Translations under genes and position numbers: made by a program | Shown here: positions 12,832 through 25,515 of the stretch, piece after piece | Layout of the letters: each line of letters begins with the position of its first letter | Position numbering within the stretch: position 1 is the first letter of the stretch | Origin: Sipunculus nudus | Taxonomy: Eukaryota; Annelida; Sipuncula; Golfingiida; Sipunculidae | NCBI GenBank assembly: GCA_026874595.1 | Contig: CM049314.1 | Location: forward strand, 14,376,729 to 14,440,728 | Length of the DNA stretch: 64,000 nt | Direction: 5' to 3' | Notes under the pieces: generated by a model | The model's database searches: none | What the model saw: only the letters and a program-made list of their open reading frames with translations | What the model was told of the DNA's origin: nothing

Positions 12832-15795
12832 CATAAGTAGCATTATGTATATATCTGTATGCGTTCTTCAGCATCCCGCCATGCATCCTTCCAAAAAACT
12901 TTTGACTTTTATTATAAAAGATATAAGGATATTGACGGAGATTTCGATCCTACACATGAGAGCGAGTCATCATTCTGAGATATCAGGGAAGATCTAGATA
13001 AAAAAATAAACTTTTTTTGCATCGTACAGCAGATCAAAGATACGGTCGGTTTGGAGATGCTGTCATGTGGTTTGATATTAGATCGTAAAACATGGTTTGC
13101 TCTTATGGGTTGTACAAATCGTGTGCCATTTAAACATTGTTATAATTTCACATGTAAATGAATGTGAATTTCATAAATACATATCTCATCAGTTAGAACT
13201 ACACGTGGTTTACAATTATATACACTTCATCCGTCTAATACGAATTTAAAATGACTTTTGGGCTGATTATTATTCAAGGGAAATTTGTCAGCTACTTATA
13301 AGGCTTTTTGTGATGTATGTTGACATGATATGAGCATTTGTGATTAACCGACATCATGATATTATTCACTTTGCTCGTCTGAAATTTAATTGAAACAAAA
13401 CTTTGTCTACAAATTACTACATATTTTGCGTAAATAAAAAAAATGTGTGACAAGGCGTTATCCTACCTTTTTAGTAATTTAATTTTCTCGTATGGACACT
13501 AACTGTAAACCAGTGCGAACATCTCTTTTCAGCATATAGGGTAAATAACTTAAAATATAAATATATTATATATATATAATATGCACGGATATTAGGCAGA
13601 CATTATCAATCGCTAGGTGCAACAAAAAATAACAGATGATTGGTATAGAATATACTAATTAATTTCATACAATACAGGTTAGAGTTAGAGTATAAACCAT
13701 AAATCCGGCTTTGAAATATTGTATATAATATTCCTCCCCGCCAAAGCTTCAAGGACAAATGATGATGTCTAATAAGGACCTCAGAGATGGTCTGAACTAC
13801 TTTAACTTGCATAATATAAAAATACTGATTTTTTTTTTATCCCGCAAAAAATATAGTAAAAAACAAACAAAATTAAAGAATAACAATAGAAATTCTTTGT
13901 TATTAATAGGAAATCTAGCATTACCCATAGAAAGTTTCCAGCAAAAGGACAATCATTTGTAATAAAAAAAAAGCAAGATGCCACCAAACGGTCTTCATAC
14001 ATTGGTTGAAGTGAAAACCTGTCACTAGTTGTTGGCGAGTGACTCTGTTACAGAATTTTTGTTAATGGTTTCCAAGGCACAACGATTGAAACCGACAGGC
14101 GTTGTTTGGCGAGTGCCCCATGAGGTTACGTTGCCATTGGCAACGCGCATGAGATTACTGATATATCATACTTTAGGTAAACATACATCTTTTACCTCGT
14201 GCTGTGTGTATATATGTGTCTTATTGATCCTGCAAGCATGACAGGTTCCTTCAAAGGTACCATTGGTAACTCATATCAATGCACGATCTAGCACAATACG
14301 CAATGGAAAAAATATTTGTTCATTAATGTTCATAACAGTCAGTTTTATACTGTAACATACAGGGATGTTTATTTTGATCCATTTATTACCCTCCTACAGA
14401 CTCGGGCTACTAAATCTATATATTTTCGCGAAAGCCAGATCATTGATCTAAAAACAAGTGAACGCATTATTTTGAGTTCGATTCATCGAATAGATATCTG
14501 CAAATATTTTGTATCCGTCACTGCAGTGTAATCTTTAGTGGGCAAATCTAGGAATTGCTTTAATCAATACAAGAAACAAATTTAATTTCACAAAGTAGTT
14601 GCAGGTATACTGAGAACCGGACACAATGGATACACTAAGAACCACTTGAATTTTTATGTACCTTTTAAAGAGTTTTATATATAACACGTTTTAATTACAT
14701 ATTATTAGTATGTGTTTGTTGTTGTTTACTATGCAAATAAACCAACGTCCCTTGGCTTATATGCAGATATCTTAATATCTCACGGTTATTTCTTAAGACA
14801 GTTTTTGTTTTCTCTCTTTATGTCCATATATGATAGGGAACGTGGGAATGCCATAACAAGACGATTATTTTTCATTAAAAGATAGAATCATATTACCCAA
14901 AAATTATCTACACAGAAAAAGCATTTTTCAAAAAGTTAAGTATTTGTAATCAGTACATGAGAAAATTTATCTTTTTCCACATGTATTCAGTATTTAAATT
15001 GTATTTATTTTAAATGGACTGTTAAAATGATAACCAATTCGAAACACTTCCCTTGCTTCGGATAATGAATAAGGAACAACCAATAAGTCAAATAAATAAA
15101 TAATGATCGATCCCTGGTCAGGTAGAGGCTGCTGAACCGATCTTCAAAAAGGCATGATTTTTTCCAAATGTCCATTTCCAGAATTGTCTGCAATAAAACC
15201 TAAGAACAAGTTCATCCAATCAATGGGTCAAGGTCATCCATCTTTGAACTTGACCGAGATTTTGTTAATATACATCTGCACTGAGATGTTCCTATGTATC
15301 TTTTTGAGATATCCGGCAGACCATGGTAAAAGTTAACGGATGCCGGAAGAACGGATGGAAGGACGGGCGGCATTGGAGATGACAATGGCCCATTATATAG
15401 GCTGGAGGCAATAAAAGCTAAAAATGTGGAAATTAACACAAAGGGTTACTTTTGAAGCAAAAGTCCATAAAGGTGGCTGTTGTAGCTGAAGCTGAATTGA
15501 AAAAAACTGAGAAAATTCCAATTCAGGCCGTGTCTGCGATATTTCTAAAAACTGGCTAGGCGTAGATATAAGCAGGGAAGATGCACACCCTTTCGTTTTT
15601 CCTTGGGCGAGCGGGGGCTGGTGGTTCCTTTCTCTGACGATAGAATAGGCAACATTCTCAGAAAAATCAATTTTGAGTAGGTGAATAACCCATATAAGTT
15701 AAACATATAATTTAAAAGAAATAGTGTAGGTTGCTCCACAACATGGTCAACGGATTTATAGTTTTGAAATGCCGTGCTAGTCTGTTACTTACAAA
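12832..15795. other. gene-free interval
   Basis: A+T-rich, with only short overlapping ORFs that I do not recognise. It contains one X-box-like site at 14130-14144. Confidence 0.5.
14130..14144. promoter_or_regulatory. RFX/X-box-like inverted repeat
   Basis: GTTGCCATTGGCAAC has perfect 6-bp inverted half-sites around a 3-base spacer, the canonical symmetric RFX arrangement. The preceding GAGGTTAC and following CATG resemble the flanks of the 3418 site, so both may descend from one repeat. Confidence 0.35.
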
Positions 15796-15970
15796 AGTAA
15801 TGTAAATGGTTGACACCTTTTGAAAATGACTAGCTGTGTGTGGGTTCTTGTACACAAGCTTTCGGGTGCTTTATTTACACCTGAGGAAGGGGGCCGAGCA
15901 CCCGAAAGCTTGTGTACAAGAACTCACACACAGCTAGTCTTTTCAAAAGGTGTCAACCATTTACATTACT
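15796..15970. mobile_element. 175-bp hairpin MITE-like element
   Basis: The left arm (15796-15870) and right arm (15897-15970) are nearly perfect inverted copies of about 75 bases around a 26-base loop. The outer ends are AGTAATGTAAATGG and CCATTTACATTACT. The loop side contains ACCTGAGGAAGG and GAGCACCCGAAAGC. No clear target-site duplication is visible. The frame at 15820-16050 merely reads through the hairpin. Confidence 0.85.
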
Positions 15971-16192
15971 CAACGGATTTATCGCATCCAAATAACGCAT
16001 CCGGTCATCGCATCCGTCTAAACAATATTGGACACTATAATTTCGGTTGAATATGACACAGTCCTCCGGCAACGATTATCAGCTGCGTTCACCTGATCCG
16101 CTGATCGCAAATATTGAACAATGTTCGCTTTTTGCGATGAACGCATCTGGTTAACGCACAGGGGGATTCTATTTTGGGGAAGCTACTAGCTG

Positions 16193-16384
16193 TTATAACC
16201 CATAATGTAATAACCAACCCATAATGTTATAATGGCCCACACTGCAATAAAAACTACCCATAATGTAATAACCATACCCTGCCCCCCATATTATAATAAA
16301 ATCGCAAATCGGTAAAACGGTCCATATTATAATAAAATCACAGGTGCGTAAAACGGCCAATAATTTTATAATTAAAAAGTTCAT
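16193..16384. repeat. degenerate tandem repeat, ~48-bp unit
   Basis: CCCATAATGTAATAACC recurs three times, then a unit containing ATTATAATAAAATC and GTAAAACGG recurs twice. The region is clearly repetitive but decayed. The 63-codon minus frame in it (Ile/Trp/Tyr-rich) is a by-product. Confidence 0.7.
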
Positions 16385-16607
16385 GCAAATTAACTTAGGT
16401 AATTCAAATATTGATTTCTAGTGACACGAATGTATAAATGAACATACAAGTATGAAAAACCACTGGATTTACATAATGCTTTTTTTTGTTAAAAACGGTG
16501 ACCAAACTAATATGAGCGAAATATTGCCATGGTTTATGTTTATCCTTTTGTTGAATCAGTGTTTCAATGGGATGATATAGTTTTTAGAGGATAATTTTTT
16601 AAAATGA

Positions 16608-16632
16608 ATATATATATATAAGAAATATATAT

Positions 16633-16684
<52 letters not shown>
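16608..16684. repeat. (TA)n microsatellite
   Basis: TA runs interrupted once by AGAA. Confidence 0.9.
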
Positions 16685-16685
<1 letters not shown>

Positions 16686-18651
16686 CAAAAACACGGATTG
16701 AATGTAAGTTTGGTTTGCTAAAAACCTTAATATTTCTCCCGGGTACCTTTCTAGGATTTAATTAAGTGCCTGAGTTCATTAAAGCAAATATACTTGTGTG
16801 TATATATGTGTATATTTATATGTGTGTCTTTGTGTCACCAGCTTTACTTGCCCCAAAAATATGTACGTTTTCAGAAATCCGTCAAACCATTTCGAAAAAG
16901 ACTTAACAGACAATGCGATTGACGCAAGACGACTGACTGCGAACGCCACACCATGGTGCGATAATAATAGATGGATAACGTTTAGGCAAGACTTTAAAAA
17001 TGAAACTAATGTGTTAACCTTACTTCATATACCAATATATATCCATGTTTGGGTCTTCTATAGTGTATACATTTACCTAAAATAGATGAATTGTGTTTGG
17101 GGTAAATCGTTTATATTTATAAAAATAGAGCTTGGCACATGTACTCAATAAATCAGTTTTGAGAATGAGACAAGGATCTTACTTTATATATCAATTTAAC
17201 CTTGTTTGAAATATCCCTGGTATATACATCAATATATAAATAACACACAAGAAACCTGCGCCACGGTTTGGTAGGTGACGAAGATAAAGGTCATAATTCA
17301 TTTGATTTGACAGATCGAAGTTTTAAAATAAATGTGTCCATGTTTAAATTAAAAGCTTACGCAAGCCATGAGCTGGCTGGGTGGCAACCATGGTAATAAA
17401 ATATATTGGAATCCCAGGAACATTGAATATTCCGGTGCGTTCAAGCTTTTGTATTCATCAGTTTTATCAGTCCAGGGAGACGTACATATCAATTTATATT
17501 TACACACGAGTAAAATATAGATTGGATACACATAATCTTACACTGTATCGTGCCAATGAAATGCCACAATGATAAAAGTAACTGTTTAACAGAATCCACA
17601 GATCGGTTTTCACCGACCATTCTTTTCTGCAAATGGAAATTACAACGTAAATACGGGTAACCTCGTTATAATTCACATTTTCTTTCATAAATATTCTTAT
17701 GCAGCGTTTCAGGAATGACGCGGAAATTGATGACGGTCACCACTGAGATGTGATTTACGCTTTGATCTGCGTATGAGTTATTACCCAACCCAAGCTAATA
17801 ATAAAAAACAGACTGCGTATAGCGAAATCACTGGGTCAGCTTGTACCCCCATTGCAGTGCAGTTTTGGCTTATTTTACCACTTAAAGTAAGCTGATTCCT
17901 TCTAAATAGAGACAGTGAGACGTGTTTCCACGGCTACTAAAACGCTTTTATTTAGACCCTGCTTTACCTGTTTACTAATGCATCACGGGCCTTGATAGGT
18001 CAGACGTTGGGGGACTCGCATGAAAGCTGAAGTGTCGGGTTGATCATATAATCGTCACACAATTAACCTTTCCCAGCCAAATAACGACATCTATCGTTAA
18101 CGAATTACACTAGGTGTTCGGGTAAGTTACCTCGATTTAGAACCATATTTAGGAAAATCTCAAATAATAACCGTAAGAAACTCTCACTTTCCTTTAACGG
18201 AAAGGTTTCGACGAAGCACCTGGTTTGTAGCTGGTTTCATCCAGAAAGCCCTCTACCCCGGCTCATTTGACCCGAACACAGGAGGTGACCATAATGCCCA
18301 CTGCACATGTATGCTCGTGTAAAATGTGTATTAAAGATAACATCCGAGGGATGGATTTGTGACAGTTGCCGATAACCAGTTCGGGGAAAATTAACTCGTT
18401 CCGACACAACAATTCTGGTGGAAAAATTTGCAAGCGATGTAATTGTCTTTGGCTGATTCACAATATGTCATACATTGGTGGGGCATGTACTTCAGACGAG
18501 CAACTTGCCAACTTGGTAACCTGAACTCGGTTATTGATACAGCTATCGTTGATTTAAGTTGGTACACGCCATCCCGTCCCTCCAACCTCATTCTCTCCCA
18601 TTGCACACAGACGATCGAACTCCGGGTACTGTTGTTTTTTATCTTATGTAG
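16685..18651. other. gene-free interval
   Basis: No recognised exon. The interval from about 17700 is less A+T-rich than its surroundings, but reading frames are short. Confidence 0.45.
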
Positions 18652-18875
18652 CGACGGGCTTCAAAGACACCCCAGACATCCAGGCAGTTCTTATACAGGG
18701 TTCATTGGCAAGGGAATTTTGGCGGCGTGTTCAGGGTGCTTTAGGACCGCAGTAAATTCTCTCCCTCTATTACATTGGTGGAAAATACGAGTCATGCCAC
18801 CTTTCATGTCCACAACATCTCATACACGTACCCAGGCCCGGATGACGGAAATCGAAACATTTGTACTAAATTCAG
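18652..18875 (+). other. possible exon pair, unrecognised
   Basis: An acceptor-like TTATGTAG precedes 18652. The frame starting there (34 codons to TAA at 18754) reads as amphipathic protein-like sequence including DTPDIQAVLIQGSLAREF. A second open stretch (about 18775-18875) includes SYTYPGPDDGNRNICTKF and ends at CAG|GTACTT, a usable donor. The two stretches lie in different frames and could be neighbouring exons of one gene or relics. A longer frame (18443-18925) overlaps both but looks less protein-like. I cannot name a family, and chance is a serious alternative. Confidence 0.2.
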
Positions 18876-19418
18876 GTACTTATACTTGTTTTATGCTACC
18901 GCTTTTATTTGTGGTTGTGCAATGAGTGTCTTGACAAAACATGGCATGTTGATGAATCTTGATCAAGCTGATATCTAATGCTGTATGCAATTAAGGTATA
19001 CGATGATAAACAAACACTGTCGGTTTATTCAAAATGGTCCAAATTGGCGATCACCGTATACAGCAGAAATATGTAAACTGTAAGAGGTTTTATTATTGTA
19101 TTTATTTTGTAACAAAAAGATCAAAATGTGTCGGAAAACTAAGTCGAGACGACCTTTACCTTGACCGGGTTCTCAGTCATTTTCACGGCCAGGTGGACTG
19201 GCACGAAATTAGCCTATCTGGAACCTCTTTGTTCAGTAGGTACACGATGCCGTCCAGACAGCGCATACAAGTATAAAACAGAGCTATCTGTATAACCACA
19301 AATTAACATATGTAGGCAGCTTCAAATATGATCTGCTTATTTGCTCAAATATTAAATATTAATGAGGTTCCTTCTGTTAACAACCTGATTTTAGATGTTA
19401 AAATACAACACACACATA

Positions 19419-19645
19419 CAGAAGCGGATCCAAAAGGGGGGTGTGGGGGGGGGGGGGGTCAAGGGGGTCCGGACCCCACTTTTTCATCTGAAGCAATCTG
19501 TTGTAAGGGTTTCCGACAAAATTTTGCGTTCTAGACCCCCCCCCCACCCTTTCGGACCCGGGAACCTTTTTTTTAGGGTTTTCTTGATTCCTCCTGGGTT
19601 GGAACCCCCCTCCCCCGCCCTTTCTTAAATCCTGAATCCGCCCTG
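19419..19645. mobile_element. short hAT-like element with G/C tracts
   Basis: The left end is CAGAAGCGGATCC and the right end, read inverted, is CAGGGCGGATTC. Long G and C tracts flank GGTCCGGACC. Flanking ACACATA (left) and ACATATA (right) match at 6 of 7 positions and may be a decayed target-site duplication. ORFs on both strands are shadows of the repeat. It resembles the CAGnGGCGGATCC class of hAT MITEs. Confidence 0.5.
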
Positions 19646-20323
19646 ACATATATTTTTATTTACAAGAGCCCAAGGACCCAAAGCTCACCTGTGAATGGTG
19701 TTTCAAATGATATGTATTGGAAAAGCTAGAATTATTCTACAATTATTCAAACAAGAAAATTAAGGAAAGTTTAAAACTTTATTTCAGCTGCAAAGTTTGC
19801 GGGGCATTCATACAGAATATAGGAGCTTCAGACATACATTTCCTATAATAATTTCTTATTGGCCGATTACACTTGAGCGCTTATAAAATAAGGCAAATTT
19901 AGGTGGAACAACTATTTTTTGTTGTTGCCTAATTGACCCCATTATACACGTGTACACACATTTCGGGAATAACTGTAAAATCATTGCTGAGAAAAGCTGC
20001 TAGTTTTGATAGACGAACCATTAATATTGCTAAGAGGTGAGCGAATCAATGGAAATGTATGTTCGTGTTTTAAACGTATTTAAACATGATGAATTTACAA
20101 CATTGTCACGAAATGACTCTTCTGCGTTGAAAAACTGAAAGCTTCGGCCAAAAAAAAATAATGTCACATGATCAGGCACAGCGTGGTCGTCCGCAAAATA
20201 AGCCGCAATTGTTGAGAAAGGTGAACTTAAGCTTTTGCCAAAAACTCACGCAGAAAAGTATATTGAATCATAGAGCATATTGGTAGCAACCCTCAATTTG
20301 CTTTTGAAGTGCATTTTGTCGAT
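19646..20323. other. gene-free interval
   Basis: Unique A+T-rich sequence; I see nothing recognisable. Confidence 0.5.
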
Positions 20324-20331
20324 CAAACACG
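20324..20331. repeat. 8-bp target-site duplication, left copy
   Basis: CAAACACG, repeated exactly at 20757-20764, directly flanks the element between them. Confidence 0.8.
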
Positions 20332-20756
20332 CAGGGGCGTCAATATAAGGGGGCGGGTATATATAAACCCCCCACTTTTTGGCAAGGGGGATGGTCAATG
20401 TAATCACCTCCAACACACACATACACACTTTTCAGATAATAATATTATAATATTGCAAAATGAAATATATTAATAAATAGAATTAAAGACTTTGGATCCA
20501 TTAACTAAAAATGTTATATCTAAACCTTGCTTAGAATTCAAAATACAATGTCACTTATTTTCTAAAACATAACAAACATTTGAAATATGATTAGGTATAT
20601 AAACATAAAAATTATATATATATAAATATATATATATATTTGAATATGTCACTCAGAGACGCTGAAAAAAAGTATATATATGTTTGTGTGTATATATATA
20701 CAAAGTCATTCCCCCCCCCCTCCCCCCACACCCTGGAAGAAAAATTGACGCCACTA
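20332..20756. mobile_element. non-autonomous hAT element (425 bp)
   Basis: The left end is CAGGGGCGTCAAT; the right end inverted is TAGTGGCGTCAAT (11 of 13 identical). An exact 8-bp duplication CAAACACG flanks it. The CAGnGGCGTC terminus and 8-bp duplication are hallmarks of the hAT superfamily. The interior has G/C tracts near each end, TA-rich sequence and no transposase. Related ends lie at 12831 and 38855, both on the opposite strand. Confidence 0.8.
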
Positions 20757-20764
20757 CAAACACG

Positions 20765-22763
20765 TAAACGAAGTTGCGGGAGAATCCGTCGAGCCATTGC
20801 TGAGTAATACGATTTACGTGCATAGGATAACCCCATACACTGTTTGGCTGAACAATCATAATATTGCCATCATGATTTAAGATGCTTTAATTAACGATCG
20901 CGTCAAGCAATTTTAAACCATATGCAGCTTGTGATTGTTGCGTTACTTCATTACACTCTGAGGGACTGCGGGTCATTCGAACCCGATATTATACAGTGAT
21001 TGTTTTAATACTAGCTCCATAATTATCTGAACAAGCTGGTAGCAATCGGCAAACACCGCGAGGCGCAGGACATTATTAGTCAACAATTACAAAACACTAA
21101 TTACATCTAACTTAGCTTGGATGAAGGACAGATACAAGAAATAAGATTTGAAAGCACTTAATCAAATGACGAATTCTTGATTAAAAGTTTTGTTTTCTCG
21201 TAACAGCTTTACGCAGCCTATTTTCTTTCCTTATTAAGCACAAGGGTATCCGGTTGTCCGGAATATTAATGTGATCATTCCGCGATGGTTTTTAACGTAT
21301 CTATGAGAGATGCAATTTGAGAAAGTGCTTAAAGTCAAGGTTTTCCTTAAGTGTGCATGTACTCCAAATGTCCGTCTGTCCAAATTTAACAGAATCTTTC
21401 TTCATGCACTCTTCTTGAGTGCGACTTTTTTTTAGTCATTCGTTTATCTGTGTGCTAGTAGTATATCAATGTAGATCGGTGGCACTATATCTGTCAGTAG
21501 TAGAACTCGATTAAAAACTATTATATGTATGCACATACAGAATCCAATCCTGTAAGAGATATGCAAACAGCACCAAAATGGAACCTTGTGCAGCCAACAG
21601 TCGTCCGACGGCAAGGCGACCTTGGATGCGGGTGGATTGATGGTTTCATTACGAATACCGATGTTCATGTAAGACTCTTTACTTGGGTCAGTAGTGTATG
21701 TACTAGTATAAACAGCAGATTTCAAGGTAAAAAAGAAAGTAAATAAACAAATCGATAAATAATCGATCATCGGTCGTTTTTATTTTTCAATCAGATTAAG
21801 ATTTTAAAACCAATTCGTACCGCATATATATACACTAATATATACGTATATATATATGAGTGTGTGTGGATTTGTGTTACATGATTCAAAGCAAACTGAA
21901 CCCTGGGTCTATCTTATACGGACCACCGTCTTTGAATCCCGACACAGCTCGATCATGCCTGTATGATCCCTTTGCGTACGTACCAGATGTAAACAGCTCT
22001 GGTCGGCCATCTAACAGAACTGTGAGCAATTATTAGAGTAAGAGTATTGGTCAGGAATGAGCCGTAACGACCCGGTACATAGACAAGGGCCTCAAAACAT
22101 GCTTCCTCTTAACCAAACAGCCGCGGGCCCTCCCCGGAGAAACTTAATACCCCACTAATTATCGCCCAATCTTCTGCTATTACACACCCGGGCGCAGCAC
22201 TTACAGCCGGGCTGTAAAGCTGCTGTGAGCTGTGAGAGTCCCGTGGGTGGTGTTCCTGGGAACGCTGCAGAAGAACTGCTTCACACATACGTACATCATG
22301 TTTACGGGACGGTTGCTCAATTATCTTTCCAAAAAGTGGACAGATCTTCAAAAATTTAAAAAATAAATGGGGAAAGATTTGAAACAGTTACACTAATTGA
22401 TTTTGGGAGATCTTACGTTGGGAGAAAATTTGGCGAGGAAATACGTGTTACCTGTACATAATTAGATATGTACTAAGCTAGGTATATGCACGTGGTCTGA
22501 AAATATAATACATGTATATCACAGATTTACCGAAAGCACAGCAATCTATATTTGATAAAGATGGTTGTAAATAATATTTAAAAATAATGGTAATCAAGGT
22601 TTGTAAATCCCCGGAGACGAACATTTTTTGTCCAAATGAGAGTATCAGCAACAACCATGTAATATAAAAAATCATATTGTGCAAGGCTTGCTATTTTGAT
22701 GACTGATTTTCACGCTATTCTTATGCATGATTAGTGTGGCTACACACTGTGGTTACACACACT
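20765..22763. other. gene-free interval
   Basis: Small frames at 21525-21746 (plus) and 22109-22351 (minus) show ordinary amino-acid composition. They have no recognisable domain, initiator context or splice partner. No other structure is seen. Confidence 0.45.
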
Positions 22764-22767
22764 CTAC

Positions 22768-23545
22768 TGTTACAAGTGCTCTTTTTATTATGTTACATGG
22801 GCGTAGCTCCTGTTGTTTAATCCGTACTGGTTGTACTATCGTTGTCATGTTTAGCCTTGGATTTTCACGCCTGGCCGGGGTCACGTGATGAGCCTGGTAT
22901 GTGGAGATACACAGCGCTGTTTTTCTAGAGAATTCTTGAAACGCGTGTAGACTGTGTTGCAAGATCTTATAGACTGTTCGAGAAGTGGAAAATTCTCGGC
23001 TTGAGGTGTGAAGGTATATAAAGGGGCTGCGTTTTAGAACGGGGGGGGGGGGCAGAGAGAACAGCAGAGCAGATTCCAGCGGACGCAGAAGCGTGTGTCA
23101 TGTCCTTATCCGACGAATGCGGCAATTATAGATTTTCAAAGACTTTCTCCTGGATTTTATGCATTTGGACTTCAGTTTACTTTCTGGGTTGTTACAAGAA
23201 CTTTCCACTGGACTGTCATTCTCCGAGAGTTTACATTTAAAGGACTTATCGTTATGATGGGGTTGGTATCCAGGTACTGTGCACATTATTTTTTATGTGA
23301 TTGTATTGACTTGTTGCTATACCGCTGTTTTACTGTATAATTGTATTGATTTAGTGTATTGTATTATTAGGGTTGTTCTAAGAATAAATCATAGGTATTT
23401 GTTAATAAAAAACCACTGACTTCTTTGTTCATTCCCCTAGACATTTCACCCTGCCTAGTGTTACAGAATCTGATTTTTTTTATCTCCGTTACAGAATTTG
23501 TGTTCATCACGCATACGTGATCTGTTTATATTAGGTTCCGTAACA
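22768..23545 (+). mobile_element. solo LTR (778 bp)
   Basis: The block starts TGTTAC and ends GTAACA, a perfect 6-bp inverted terminus of TG...CA type. It is flanked by the direct repeat CTAC (22764-22767 and 23546-23549). Internally it has the order expected of U3-R-U5: a TATA box TATATAAA at 23015-23022, a G-run where the transcript would start, and AATAAA signals at 23383 and 23404. No primer-binding site, gag or pol sequence follows, so it is a solo LTR left by recombination between two LTRs. The 4-bp duplication fits Ty3/Gypsy-like or related elements; the family cannot be fixed. The 81-codon frame inside is not credible as a gene. Confidence 0.7.
23015..23022 (+). promoter_or_regulatory. 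TATA box of the solo LTR
   Basis: TATATAAA is followed by AGGGGCTGCG, in a position suiting the U3/R boundary of the LTR. It could still initiate transcription toward higher coordinates. Confidence 0.55.
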
Positions 23546-23549
23546 CTAC

Positions 23550-25515
23550 ATACATACATATATATATAGCATGCCCCTGTCATCAACAGTTATTCTAGCG
23601 TCAACAGATATGATAAATTAATTATCGTAGGTACGAAACAAAACCTTTACTACTAACATCTCTGGTATTAAGTTTCTGCTTTGGACAAAATTTGGGATGT
23701 TTCAAAGTGACGCAAGCATAAGCATTTAGAACATTTTTTTAACCCACAAAAACCGAGAATTTTTCGCCTGGAGGAAGTACTTCTCACAGTTCCGTCGGTA
23801 AATGGGGTTTTTTGTATGTGGATATGCACCCCACGTTCGAGGTCAATTATGATTCCAGGCAGGTCGCCTTGTTTTTTTTTCAATGTTATCATAAGGATTC
23901 ATCTAAACTACATTGCCTTTAGAGGACCCGCGGTGATAATGGAATACCCGTTACAAGTGCCGCCTCCATGTAAAAACCAGGTCTTGAAAGACCCGGCGTC
24001 GTAAAACTCACCACTCCTGGGCCTCGGTGAAAACGAGCCGTCTATCGCGACAGCTTTTTCTAGTTTCAAGAAAAATAAAATGGAGACCTTTTGCCTCACA
24101 ATCCTTACTTAAAATATAACATATTTAATACTGATTCTATATTGAGAAAGGCGTTTGCGTCATAGGGAGTCTAACATTTCTTCCAATGACTGCCCGATGA
24201 TTCAATTCTTAGAAAACTTTGGTCTTTAATAGCTTCACTATAATTAGAGCGCCTTCTTCTGTTTCGGGGGTGTACACAGCTGAATTCACTTTATAGATCC
24301 CTAGAATGTAAGTTACCCGTTGATACATTCTGGAAACACCAATAACCAGGTAAAGATTAAAAAAGAGAGGAAACCGCAGTAACGTTATCTGATGTTTTAC
24401 AAGAATAAATTATGATAAGACTTTAAAATTCCTTTACTTTTATGTTGTTGTTCTGGTAGTACCGGCAAACCATTATTTCAGTTTTCCTTGTATTCTTTGA
24501 TCCTATGTCCAAAGCCTATAAAAACCCTGTTTACGAAATAGGGACAAGGTAACTATGGTAACTGTGATAAGGATACTGTGCTATTAATAAGTATATTTTG
24601 AAAATAAAGAAACCATAATCTGTAGATAAGACATTATACGTCCCGTCATAGACGGACGTTTTTGAATGTAGAACCGGCAGTGGGCGCACTCAAATGACGC
24701 AATCCATGGTGTTTCGTAACTAAATCTAAACGGGTATAAATTTATAGGCCAGTATTTTTAATTATCATGATTATTATTGAAAACCTCCCCCGTTTAACTG
24801 TAAAATACTAGTAACAAATGTAAGGAGAGCAGTAAGCTGTCAACTGAATGGGCTTCCGAAGAGATCCCGGGAGTCTGAAGGTCAAAGATTGTATTTCGAT
24901 GGTGGCCCTAAAGCGATCATAAACGCATTGTTTATTGAACGGAACGACCAAGGAATAGTCACTGCTGTCGATATCTGGAGGAACATTTTATAACTATTCC
25001 GGATATGTAGCCATATCAATTATTAAATCATAAATGAGTGTATTGTGATTCATATGGTTGGCCTGTCTGTAAAACTATTTTGCCGTTTTCGGAGGTATGC
25101 GCTTTCGGATTGCTCTCAAAGTGGGCGTTGACTGCTGCAGGTAGATCGCAATCGCAAGACTGTGATTTAAATGTGGAAGATGTGGGCGGGACGTAGGTTT
25201 TCTTTAAGCACCACTTGAAGAATCATGGTTATATTATCTTGAAATATAATATTATATTTTTCCAAAAATACATAAAGTAAGATTACTTATACTGTCGAGG
25301 CCAGGCCTGATTCATTATCTTTAGTAGATAAACAAAGTTAAGGTCGGATCCATTTTCAAACAGTAAACAGTCAGAAAAATTACATTTAGCTCGCCCACAA
25401 TGATAAAGTGACGGCGCTCAGGTGGCATGGCCGGCAGACGCTGGGACAGGGCATTAACATTGTCCCTGAAGAAGGGATGACTTCAACATTTTTGCCGCTG
25501 CGTTCTAGGTGAGGG
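23550..25515. other. gene-free interval
   Basis: No recognised exon or repeat family. The sequence becomes more CpG-containing toward 25.4 kb. Confidence 0.45.

Noticed and set aside
15871-15960. Possible hammerhead ribozyme core (CTGAGGA ... GAAA) in the hairpin element
   Set aside because: The base of stem II would be an A-C mismatch, and I find no UH cleavage site or stem I partner in the right place.
22768-23464. Alternative LTR end at the earlier TGTTACA (23464)
   Set aside because: No matching duplication flanks that end, whereas GTAACA at 23545 gives perfect inverted termini plus CTAC on both sides.
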